This document shows positions 1 to 5,910 of a DNA stretch of 33,713 nucleotides, one piece after another. The DNA lies in the NCBI GenBank assembly GCA_015056145.1, contig SVGY01000024.1, forward strand, positions 1 to 33,713, in the 5' to 3' direction. Numbering within the stretch: the stretch's first letter is position 1; the number at the start of each line of letters is the position of its first letter. The notes under the pieces were generated by a model, which made no database searches, was not told the DNA's origin, and saw nothing but the letters and a program-made list of their open reading frames with translations. A program made the translations under genes and the position numbers. This stretch comes from Clostridiales bacterium. Its GTDB lineage: Bacteria > Bacillota > Clostridia > Christensenellales > Aristaeellaceae.

Positions 1-129
1 GCTCTCGATTTCGAAGACCTCTCGGCCTCCTCCAAGCACGATTTACTCAAAATTCATTGACTGTCGTTTGCGTTCTTTTTATTGCTCTGTATCGTTTTCA
101 AGGTTCGTTGCTCTCGAGCGAGCTTGTTT
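1..129 (-). other. Probable rRNA operon leader (5' part only)
   Basis: This stretch lies downstream of the leftward promoter and has no convincing reading frame with a ribosome binding site. On the minus strand it starts with a CTCGAGAG-containing segment, then the TTGAAAACGATACAGAGC-like antiterminator/leader segment, then a purine-rich region with GGAGGAGGCCGAGAGG. That composition fits pre-16S leader RNA. The window ends before any recognisable 16S 5' end, so the identification is inferred from position and motif only. Confidence 0.5.
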
Positions 130-158
130 ATAATACCACCTGTCCGGGCAAAAGTCAA
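130..158 (-). promoter_or_regulatory. Strong rRNA-type promoter firing leftward out of the window
   Basis: Read on the minus strand, the -35 is TTGACT (153-158), followed by a 17-nt spacer and the -10 TATTAT (130-135). A- and T-tracts lie directly upstream of the -35 (about 159-185), like an UP element. Downstream, toward position 1, the transcript would contain CCTTGAAAACGATACAGAGC (about 83-102), a stretch that looks like the box A/leader region seen before 16S genes in Clostridia. The 16S gene itself is not in the window, so the rrn assignment is inferred from promoter strength and leader character. Confidence 0.7.
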
Positions 159-260
159 CACTTTTTTTGAAAAAAATTTCACCTTTCTCAACGCCTTATT
201 TTTCAAGGCTTTCATTCGCATTTTTCCACTTTTTTCTTCATTTCCCCAAAAAAATTTTCA

Positions 261-284
261 AAAAAGATTCCCGGTCGCTGGGAA
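261..284 (-). terminator. Weak terminator-like hairpin
   Basis: On the minus strand, TTCCC and GGGAA arms (268-284) are followed by TCTTTTTT. The stem is only about 5 bp. It may back up the stronger terminator at 316-350, isolating the rrn-type promoter from the upstream kinase gene. Confidence 0.35.
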
Positions 285-315
285 AGTTCACAGGGGACAA
301 TTTGTCCAACAGTGA

Positions 316-350
316 AAAGGAGCATCCGTCCAAACTACGGATGCTCCTTT
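316..350 (-). terminator. Intrinsic terminator of the APH-like kinase gene
   Basis: A perfect 14-bp stem (316-329 with 337-350) encloses a 7-nt loop. It lies 16 nt past the stop of the minus-strand kinase gene. The minus-strand 3' side runs into TTTTC, a short U-tract. The arms are symmetric, but there is no plus-strand gene here for it to serve. Confidence 0.75.
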
Positions 351-366
351 GCTTATTTGGAATCTA

Positions 367-1308
367 TCACTCCAACAAACCGAAAATTTCTGTTCCTACT
401 GTATTTCTGCTGCGAGTAAACTCATACGCAACTTTCATATTGGCAATCAGCTGCCGGCACTCTTCAAGGCTTTCTCCGTTTGCAAGTTCCTCTCTGAAAA
501 GCCAAATAACCGTTTCAATAAACAAACAGCGCAACAAAATCTCACAAGGAATACCTACACCCTCCCCAAGCTTTTGTACAAAATCAAGAATTTCGTCCTT
601 TGGCTCTGAGGTCAAATCATCTCTGAACTCATCAAGTATAAATCTCGATAAATCAAATACAGGATCGCCTATTACGCCTTTAGGGTCAATAACCGTATAT
701 CCTCCATTTTCGTTTTTCAGTATATTCTCATGGTGCAAATCACCGTGCAGCAGAAGATTGCGGGAATACTTTTTGCATATATCCGCAAGCATTCGTTCCG
801 CACTGTCAAGATACTGATTCAGTTCCTCACAATCCTCGCGATTTTTCGTGCCTACTTTACCAGCTTCAAACCACTCGGTATATGCTGGGAATGCACTATC
901 AGGCAAGCCAGACTTGTGCAGTCCTTTGAATATCTCGCCTGCAATCCTAATACGTTCGTTGCGGGGAGCGCTTTCATATAAAGTATGGGCGGGCACAATT
1001 CGTTCCATTATATATGCCTCATCTTCAAATGAGTACTCATAAAGCTTACAGAAGTTCTTGCCCTGAAACAATTTCAACGCCAGTATTTCATTATCAAAAC
1101 CATTGTCAATGCGAATTTTGAAGATAACCTTACCGTATCGTTTTGAAACTGCATAAAAAATCAGGTTATTATTGGAAAGTGCTGACTGAAACTCCACTTC
1201 AGTCAGCTCCCATTGCTTTTTGTATTTCTCTGCAATACTGATTCGTTCGTTATAGCTTTCTGTACCTAACTTTTTTATAAATCGTTCCGCTTGAATATCG
1301 GTCAACAA
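367..1308 (-). CDS. APH(6)/hydroxyurea-type antibiotic phosphotransferase-like kinase
   Basis: This 313-aa protein has the fold signatures of the aminoglycoside/hydroxyurea phosphotransferase family (APH(6)-like). The Brenner-type catalytic loop HGDLHHENIL is at about 189-198 (catalytic D191, N196). The metal-binding segment VIDPKGVIGDP follows at about 206-216, and its DPKG version is typical of streptomycin 6-kinases and hydroxyurea kinases. A lysine in KVIFK (about residues 60-64) is the likely ATP-binding Lys. Members transfer phosphate from ATP to small hydroxylated antibiotics, but the substrate cannot be read from sequence. The start is a TTG with an AGAGAGG ribosome site about 10 nt upstream. 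The gene is clearly AT-richer than its neighbours (about 37-40% GC in sampled stretches), suggesting recent acquisition. It stands alone between two terminators. Family assignment is firm; resistance function is unproven. Confidence 0.82.
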   Translation of the reverse strand: MLTDIQAERFIKKLGTESYNERISIAEKYKKQWELTEVEFQSALSNNNLIFYAVSKRYGKVIFKIRIDNGFDNEILALKLFQGKNFCKLYEYSFEDEAYIMERIVPAHTLYESAPRNERIRIAGEIFKGLHKSGLPDSAFPAYTEWFEAGKVGTKNREDCEELNQYLDSAERMLADICKKYSRNLLLHGDLHHENILKNENGGYTVIDPKGVIGDPVFDLSRFILDEFRDDLTSEPKDEILDFVQKLGEGVGIPCEILLRCLFIETVIWLFREELANGESLEECRQLIANMKVAYEFTRSRNTVGTEIFGLLE

Positions 1309-1376
1309 TTTGAATCAACCTCTCTATAGTTCGTCAAATTCCAGTTGATCGCTTTCATTCTATCATAGCAGCATAA

Positions 1377-1408
1377 GAAACAGCAAGCCTTGGCAGGCTT
1401 GCTGTTTC
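1377..1408 (-). terminator. Terminator-like hairpin downstream of the 1490-2056 gene
   Basis: Two 13-nt perfectly complementary arms (1377-1389 and 1396-1408) enclose a 6-nt loop. On the minus strand the stem is followed by the modestly T-rich TTATGC. It lies about 80 nt past the stop of the secreted-protein gene and just upstream of the kinase gene, so it separates the two transcription units. Confidence 0.6.
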
Positions 1409-1489
1409 GGTATTTCTCTGATGTAAAGCGAAGGATAGTTCCTTCCTTTCCATCCCTATTAGTGACGGGGATTCTTTTTTCTCTGTCGA

Positions 1490-2056
1490 TCAGGTCAAAG
1501 TAAAGGAAGTAGCACGGAAGAACTGATTGTCGTAGTACATGGTGAGGATGTACTCTCCCCGGGGAAGCTCGCCATTATGAAGGATGCACCTGAGCAGGCT
1601 CATTTCAATATCATAGAATTTGGACAGACCAGAATAACGGTAGCCGCTGCCGGTACCTGCCACAGACAGCGAATCATAGGAAGTAAAATAATTTCCGTAG
1701 GGATCCTGCAACACCAGCATGGTGTTCACTGTGTGCTTGGGCACAGATTTGGAGGTCTGGTGCTTTGCGAACACATAGAACATGTACTCATCGCCAAGCA
1801 GAATATTCTCCATTTCTACAGCAGACATGGTGGTGACCGTCTTGGCGTTGCTGGTATTGCCTTTCTGCGCATCCGATACCTTCAGCTTGCCGAAATTCAG
1901 CTGTGCAGGAACTGCGCCATAATCCCTGTAGGGCTTGGAGTAATCCACACCGGGCAGGAAGGGATTGTCGGGACCATAGTCCGTGTCGCTGGCCAAAGCT
2001 ACGGTCATCGACATCATCAGGCACAAAGCCATAATCAAAGCGGCGATTCTTTTCAT
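1490..2056 (-). CDS. Small secreted protein of unknown function
   Basis: The protein is about 188 aa. Its N-terminus (MKRIAALIMALCLMMSMTVA) has a positively charged end, a hydrophobic core and a probable cleavage after ALA, giving a Sec signal peptide. The mature part is polar and aromatic-rich, with no motif I recognise; the C-terminal half looks beta-rich. An ATG lies two codons further upstream (2062), but the AGAGGAA ribosome site would abut it, so the ATG at 2056, about 6 nt away, is preferred. The gene has its own promoter (2107-2135). It neighbours two other exported proteins, suggesting a cluster of envelope or extracellular proteins. I do not recognise a family. Confidence 0.7.
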   Translation of the reverse strand: MKRIAALIMALCLMMSMTVALASDTDYGPDNPFLPGVDYSKPYRDYGAVPAQLNFGKLKVSDAQKGNTSNAKTVTTMSAVEMENILLGDEYMFYVFAKHQTSKSVPKHTVNTMLVLQDPYGNYFTSYDSLSVAGTGSGYRYSGLSKFYDIEMSLLRCILHNGELPRGEYILTMYYDNQFFRATSFTLT

Positions 2057-2106
2057 ATTCATTTCCTCTTTTCTTTACGATCCCCAAAGATCGCTCCTTT
2101 ATAATA

Positions 2107-2135
2107 AATATACTTAACATTTCTTCTACGGTCAA
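2107..2135 (-). promoter_or_regulatory. Sigma-A promoter for the 1490-2056 secreted-protein gene
   Basis: Minus strand: -35 TTGACC (2130-2135), 17-nt spacer, -10 TATATT (2107-2112). It sits just downstream of the terminator hairpin at 2152-2173, so the gene is transcribed separately from the 2366-4083 pair. The leader contains a small CGATC/GATCG hairpin. Confidence 0.7.
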
Positions 2136-2144
2136 GTTTTTTAT

Positions 2145-2173
2145 AAAAAAACGGCGGCTTGTTACAGCCGCCA
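2145..2173 (-). terminator. Intrinsic terminator, distal duplicated copy (keeps the T-tract)
   Basis: On the minus strand GGCGGCT, a 6-nt loop and AGCCGCC form the stem (2153-2172), followed by G and seven Ts (2145-2151). It ends the transcript of the minus-strand gene at 2366. The same hairpin occurs upstream at 2338-2357, on the other side of a 163-bp inserted repeat. The unit 2152-2173 matches 2337-2358 perfectly over 22 bp. Confidence 0.8.
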
Positions 2174-2336
2174 CAGTTTGTCGAAAAACCTCATTCTTGT
2201 CAGTAAAAGCCGCAAATCTTGCACCTTCGGTGCTCGCTGTGCTTTCTTGAAAGTGCTGCTGCACAAGGAATGCGGGCTCTGCCCACACCCGGCAGGGGGA
2301 TGTTCCCCCTGCACCCTACGCATTTTTGACAGCCAG
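2174..2336. mobile_element. MITE-like structured repeat, copy A, inserted in a terminator
   Basis: This 163-bp unit is about 96% identical to the inverted copy at 22583-22746 (six substitutions and a 1-nt indel). Its ends are imperfect inverted repeats: one begins CAGTTTGTCGAAAAACC, and the other, reverse complemented, begins CTGGCTGTCAAAAATG; they share TGTC(G)AAAAA. Internally it has several short hairpins: GCACC/GGTGC, GGGC/GCCC and GCAGGGGG/CCCCCTGC. It carries no credible gene and is too short to encode a transposase, so a non-autonomous element or a mobile structured RNA is the best reading. It is flanked by a 22-bp perfect direct repeat that is the local terminator stem-loop. Confidence 0.75.
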
Positions 2337-2358
2337 CGGCGGCTTGTTACAGCCGCCA
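2337..2358 (-). repeat. 22-bp direct repeat / proximal terminator stem copy (target duplication)
   Basis: Identical to 2152-2173 on the other side of the inserted element. As read by the upstream minus-strand gene this is the first hairpin met after the stop codon. It is followed by the element end (CTGGCTGTC) rather than by a T-tract, so it has lost its uridine tail. Its partner at 2152-2173 keeps that tail. This is what duplication of the hairpin on insertion would produce. Confidence 0.8.
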
Positions 2359-2365
2359 ATTTTCT

Positions 2366-3049
2366 TTATTTCATTGCATCCACAAGTTCTTCCGGCATAA
2401 AAGGAAATTCCAGCATGCCTTCCATTTCTGCCGCAATCTCCCCGGGCTGAATCATGAATACGATATTTCCCGTTTCTTCCAGCCGGAAATCCCATTGAGG
2501 ATCCAGGGAAGCTATAACCGAATCCAGCGTCAGGCCGTCCAGAAAACCCCGATCCATGTTCTCTGATTCTTTTCGGACGGTTTCCCAGATCAGTCCATAA
2601 ACCACATGATCCAGTTCCTCTGTTCCAGTTTCGCTTTCCAGCCCCAGAACCTGTGCAAGGCTGACGTTCTGGCCCGCATATATTCCATCTCTTGCAAAGG
2701 TGAACGCCCTTTCCCCGGAAAGGGTTTCCTGTGACCAGGCTTGCAGAAGCACGCACAGATATCGTTCGTCATTGCGGGTGATGGTGTATGTCACCTCTGC
2801 TCCATCCTGAACGTAAGCCAATTCCGGAAAACATTCCTGCAGTCCGTTTTCAGCAACAGCCCTCAGCCGTCCGTTGATTCCATCCACATCTTCCGAAGAA
2901 CCACTGAAGCAGGGCAACACATACGAAAATCCCTCGCAGGATCCTTTCAGTTCGCTTTCCAATTCAAGCCCTTGCGCTGCGGCTACAATCATCGGCAAAA
3001 GACACAGTGCTGCAATTGCAAATGCCAGAAACCGTCTTCTTTGCATCAT
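2366..3049 (-). CDS. Exported protein, probable DUF3298/RsiV-like domain
   Basis: The protein has 227 aa. The N-terminus (RRRFLAFAIAALCLLPMIVA) is a signal peptide or membrane anchor. The layout resembles the extracellular domain of RsiV/PdaC-like proteins: an early segment ending in a conserved-looking Cys pair, a central ITRND region, a Leu-rich 'SLAQVLGL' stretch and a C-terminal FMIQPGEIAAEMEG segment like the DUF3298 ending. These domains sit outside the membrane and some bind lysozyme; function here is inferred only from that resemblance. The ATG overlaps the upstream gene's TGA by one base (TGATG), indicating translational coupling. The stop is followed within a few bases by the duplicated terminator. 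Confidence 0.6.
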   Translation of the reverse strand: MMQRRRFLAFAIAALCLLPMIVAAAQGLELESELKGSCEGFSYVLPCFSGSSEDVDGINGRLRAVAENGLQECFPELAYVQDGAEVTYTITRNDERYLCVLLQAWSQETLSGERAFTFARDGIYAGQNVSLAQVLGLESETGTEELDHVVYGLIWETVRKESENMDRGFLDGLTLDSVIASLDPQWDFRLEETGNIVFMIQPGEIAAEMEGMLEFPFMPEELVDAMK

Positions 3050-4083
3050 CAGCCCTGAGCGCCCTCGTCAGTGCCGAAGCTGTTCTCCAGGAAGTTGCAA
3101 TACATGCCGAATTCGCCGCCCAGCTCGGTAAGGAACTGCAGTTCAGCCTGATAGATGTAGCTTTCGGTTACAATGTAAATATCATAAACTGTGTAGTTGT
3201 CCTTGGTGTAGACAATAACGCCGTTCTGATCGTTGATGGTCACTTTGGCGCCGTTGAGGCCGCTGGCAATCAGGTTCACATAACCTTCCAGGGTGCTGCC
3301 GTCAGTATTTTCCACACGGCGGGCAAAGAAAGAAGCGCTCTTGTCGGGCAGTTCTGCGCTGACGCCGTTTTCATCCTCCACAAGCACCTCATCCATAAAC
3401 AGGGTGGGGTAGCAAAGACGGAAGCCCAGATTGGTATCCACATACTCCTGAATGATATCCGCATCATAGGTCATGAAAGCTTCTTCCATGTTCAGATCCA
3501 TGCCGGAAGAGAAGCCCATGAGACGATAGCCATTCATAGCCTTGGCATCGCTCTTGAAGGTGAAGATACCACGATCCCACCAGGTTACATCCGTCAGTTC
3601 GGTGCCGCTGAGCTGGTCGATGGGCTTGGAGGCCACATAGATCATGCCGACGATCTGGATGGTACCATTCTCATCAACGGTGTAAACATTGGCAGGGAAG
3701 AAACCGATATAATTGGAAGATTCTTCCTGGGGCAGCACAGTGCTCATCACGGGAAGCTGCGCATCAAAAATCTGGCTCAGCAGGCCCATCTGGGCAATGG
3801 TATCATTCATCATTTCCGGGGTAATGCCCAGCGTCTGGCCGTATTTCTGGCCCAGGCGGATGAAGGAAGCTGCAAACTGTTCCGTCAGTTCGCCTTCGGA
3901 ATCGGGAATGATAATGGCATACTCGTCATCGCCCTGGGCATCCAGAGCCGCTGCGCAAACCAGATCCATCAGGGGATAGAGCGCTTCAAGATCCGTGTTC
4001 TCCGCCACTGCGCCGCCTGCGCAGCCCAGAAGCATGCATACTGCCAGCAGGATTGCGGAAACCTTTTTGATAAACTGCTTCAT
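3049..4083 (-). CDS. Probable lipoprotein of unknown function
   Basis: The protein has about 344 aa. The N-terminus carries KQFIKK, a hydrophobic core and LLGCAGG, a fair lipobox with lipidation Cys around residue 19, so it is probably anchored on the outer face of the membrane. The rest is acidic and soluble, with two similar-looking alpha/beta halves; I recognise no enzyme motif. The start chosen is the ATG at 4083, which lies 8 nt after AGGAGG. The ATG at 4089 would sit only 2 nt from it. The stop overlaps the next gene's start, so the two exported proteins are likely made together. It could be transcribed from its own promoter in the 80-nt upstream gap or by readthrough; no strong promoter is visible. 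Confidence 0.65.
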   Translation of the reverse strand: MKQFIKKVSAILLAVCMLLGCAGGAVAENTDLEALYPLMDLVCAAALDAQGDDEYAIIIPDSEGELTEQFAASFIRLGQKYGQTLGITPEMMNDTIAQMGLLSQIFDAQLPVMSTVLPQEESSNYIGFFPANVYTVDENGTIQIVGMIYVASKPIDQLSGTELTDVTWWDRGIFTFKSDAKAMNGYRLMGFSSGMDLNMEEAFMTYDADIIQEYVDTNLGFRLCYPTLFMDEVLVEDENGVSAELPDKSASFFARRVENTDGSTLEGYVNLIASGLNGAKVTINDQNGVIVYTKDNYTVYDIYIVTESYIYQAELQFLTELGGEFGMYCNFLENSFGTDEGAQG

Positions 4084-4163
4084 GTACATTTCCTCCTAAG
4101 TTGTCTTGTATGATCCTCCCCAAACGGGTCTTTCATGGATAATAACGTATCACCCAAGGGGTT

Positions 4164-5000
4164 TCATCCAATTTTTGCCAGATATTCTGCGCAGGTCAGG
4201 GCTGCCACGTTGCCTTCACCCACTGCTTTGCCAATCTGTAGTGGTTTGCCGGTGCAATCTCCCGCAGCAAAAACCCCGGGGATATTGGTCTGCATCTTTC
4301 GGTCCACGACGATTGCGCCTCCCTGGATCTCCAACCCGGGCAGAAGCATATCCAGCGCCACTGCGCTCCGGTAGATAAAGATGCCATCGTAAACGTGGCT
4401 GCCATAGTCGGTGGTGAGCAGAATGCCTTCGTCTGTCTTTTTCATGGACAGTGGCTTTTCCTCAATCGGGTTTGCCTTTGAGGAAAGGCCTTCAGCCCTG
4501 TGTTTTTTCAGGGGAAAATAATCCACCGAATTCGCCACCGAACAAAGAAAACCGGTTTCCTCTGCGCCCTGCTCTGTTGCGGAGAGCATGGCCACCTTCT
4601 TGTCCCGGTAGAACATACCATCGCAGGTGGCGCAGTAGCTGACGCCTCGCCCTACCAGTTCCTCTTCGCCAGGCAGCAATGCCGGTTTTCCGGCACCCAT
4701 GGCCAGAACGACCGTTTTCGCCTCGATCACTTCGTTTTCCACCAGAAGCATGAATCCCGGATTCATCGGCATGATGCTCCGCACCAATCCGAACCGTTCT
4801 TCCACTCCCAGAGAAAGACCTTGCTGGCAAAACCTTTCGAGAAGTTCGTTTCCGGAAACCTGAGGCATGCCCGGATAATTGTCGATTCTCTTTGCGCTGC
4901 GCAAAAGGCTTGCATCGTCCCTGGGGGCGATGACGACGGCGCTCAGCCCCCGCATCCTTGCAGTCATTGCGCAGGACCAACCCGCCGGACCTTTTCCCAC
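4164..5000 (-). CDS. Thioredoxin-reductase-like FAD disulfide reductase, possibly ferredoxin- rather than NADPH-dependent
   Basis: A flavin disulfide reductase of the low-molecular-weight thioredoxin reductase class, about 278 aa from the GTG at 5000. It has the FAD dinucleotide motif GKGPAG at the very start, the redox pair CATC (about C123/C126) followed by DG, and a C-terminal FAD motif GVFAAGDCTGKPLQ. The canonical NADPH-domain motifs (GGGDSA and HRR) are absent; the equivalent stretch reads MLSATEQGAEETG. This matches what is described for ferredoxin-dependent flavin thioredoxin reductases of clostridia, but that is an inference. The GTG start would delete the first beta strand: in-frame codons upstream read T-D-I-A-I-V, the expected strand, yet no ATG/GTG/TTG lies at the right distance from AAAGGAGG (5021-5028). 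The true start is therefore probably upstream and non-canonical, or there is a sequence error. Confidence 0.75.
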   Translation of the reverse strand: MGKGPAGWSCAMTARMRGLSAVVIAPRDDASLLRSAKRIDNYPGMPQVSGNELLERFCQQGLSLGVEERFGLVRSIMPMNPGFMLLVENEVIEAKTVVLAMGAGKPALLPGEEELVGRGVSYCATCDGMFYRDKKVAMLSATEQGAEETGFLCSVANSVDYFPLKKHRAEGLSSKANPIEEKPLSMKKTDEGILLTTDYGSHVYDGIFIYRSAVALDMLLPGLEIQGGAIVVDRKMQTNIPGVFAAGDCTGKPLQIGKAVGEGNVAALTCAEYLAKIG

Positions 5001-5052
5001 AATTGCAATATCCGTACTCCGAACCTCCTTTGTTTTACATTTTAGCGGTTAC

Positions 5053-5081
5053 AGTATAACAAATATGAATTGAAAACACAA
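5053..5081 (-). promoter_or_regulatory. Promoter of the thioredoxin-reductase-like gene
   Basis: Minus strand: -35 TTGTGT (5076-5081), 17-nt spacer, -10 TATACT (5053-5058). The transcript would begin around 5046 and carry AAAGGAGG about 20 nt later. Confidence 0.65.
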
Positions 5082-5140
5082 GAGTTTCGATATGTTTGTA
5101 ACATTTTCGACATACAAGTTCTTTTCCCTTCTGTTTTTCC

Positions 5141-5174
5141 AAAAAAACGCTTCCGGTTTTTTCCGGAAGCGTTT
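5141..5174 (-). terminator. Strong intrinsic terminator of the methyltransferase gene
   Basis: A perfect 12-bp stem (5145-5156 with 5163-5174) encloses a 6-nt loop. On the minus strand it is followed by TTTT (5141-5144). It lies about 12 nt past the stop of the methyltransferase gene and upstream of the next promoter. Confidence 0.85.
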
Positions 5175-5186
5175 CAGTGTGTTATT

Positions 5187-5810
5187 TCATGCCTCTGCTT
5201 GATTCCAGTTTTCTTCCAGAGGATTTTTCTTCCAGCAGATCAGAACGCCGCATTCCAGCGCAACCCGCTGCCAGGAAAAATGTTCAAACCCAAGATCACG
5301 AAGTATTTGCTCTGCATGCTTTCTGGATATGGCGTCAGGTTCCTGACTCATACCATCGTTGAGAAGGCGCTTCACCGTGCCAATCACCCTCGGCAGGCAT
5401 TCAATACCCATCACAAGCTGGGCGCCGTCCTTCATCACCCGGGCTACTTCCTCCAGCTGCAAGCGCAGCATTTCCGGTTCCATGCGCTTTGCCCGCATCA
5501 AAACCGTCTGAAAAGCGCCGTCCCTCCAGGGGATATCCCCTACGGGAGCGTACACCAGATCGGCGCTGCATACCAAAGCCCGTGTGCTGCGCACCAGTTC
5601 CATATTATCAGATACGCCGCAAACTTCGCATTCCATATGCCTGCGCAGGTAATCCACCATCAGGCCGTTTCCCAGACCGATGTCCAGCACCCGGTCATCC
5701 CGGTCGATCACCGCCCATTTCAGTATGCCCCGTTCCATGGCGCTCAGCCGGGGACGCATTTCGGGATAAATCAGGCCTTCATACGTCCGATTGCCAGCTT
5801 TCGTTAACAT
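5187..5810 (-). CDS. Class I SAM-dependent methyltransferase
   Basis: The protein has about 207 aa. Motif I VLDIGLGNG (about 41-49) is the glycine-rich SAM-binding loop. It is followed by an acidic/aspartate position in VSDN and a motif IV region GDIPWRDGAFQTVL, the pattern of Methyltransf_11/25-type enzymes. The substrate (small molecule or macromolecule) is unknown. The start is taken at ATG 5810, 7 nt after AAGGAGG. An upstream in-frame ATG at 5828 would place that ribosome site inside the coding region. The gene stands alone, with its own extended -10 promoter and strong terminator. A palindrome overlapping the transcription start (5820-5845) suggests it is controlled by a repressor. Confidence 0.8.
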   Translation of the reverse strand: MLTKAGNRTYEGLIYPEMRPRLSAMERGILKWAVIDRDDRVLDIGLGNGLMVDYLRRHMECEVCGVSDNMELVRSTRALVCSADLVYAPVGDIPWRDGAFQTVLMRAKRMEPEMLRLQLEEVARVMKDGAQLVMGIECLPRVIGTVKRLLNDGMSQEPDAISRKHAEQILRDLGFEHFSWQRVALECGVLICWKKNPLEENWNQAEA

Positions 5811-5819
5811 TGCGTTCCT

Positions 5820-5845
5820 CCTTGCCATCTATTAACATGGCAAGG
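5820..5845. promoter_or_regulatory. Palindrome at the methyltransferase transcription start, candidate operator
   Basis: Perfect 9-bp inverted repeat: CCTTGCCAT, 8 nt, ATGGCAAGG. It begins 3 bp after the -10 hexamer and spans the expected start of transcription and part of the Shine-Dalgarno AAGGAGG. As DNA it is well placed for a repressor. As RNA, only part of the stem could form because the transcript starts inside the 5' arm. Confidence 0.5.
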
Positions 5846-5847
5846 TC

Positions 5848-5856
5848 ATTATAACA
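5848..5856 (-). promoter_or_regulatory. Extended -10 promoter of the methyltransferase gene
   Basis: On the minus strand TGTTATAAT combines a consensus TATAAT (5848-5853) with the TG extension. The -35 region is poor, as is usual for extended -10 promoters. Confidence 0.65.
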
Positions 5857-5910
5857 CACTTTCTTCAAAAATGCACACATTTTTGTAACATTTTATAAAT
5901 ATTTACTCTT

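Noticed and set aside
294..308. GGACAATTTGTCC palindrome near the rrn-type promoter
   Set aside because: Short (6-bp arms) and more than 130 bp upstream of the promoter; probably chance in an AT-rich spacer.
1410..1490. Additional terminator after the 1490-2056 gene (ATCCC/GGGAT and AAGGA/TCCTT hairpins)
   Set aside because: Short stems with no T-tract on the minus strand; the stem at 1377-1408 is better.
3007..4113. A 368-codon plus-strand frame
   Set aside because: Shadow of the lipoprotein gene on the minus strand, which has a signal peptide and a proper ribosome site.
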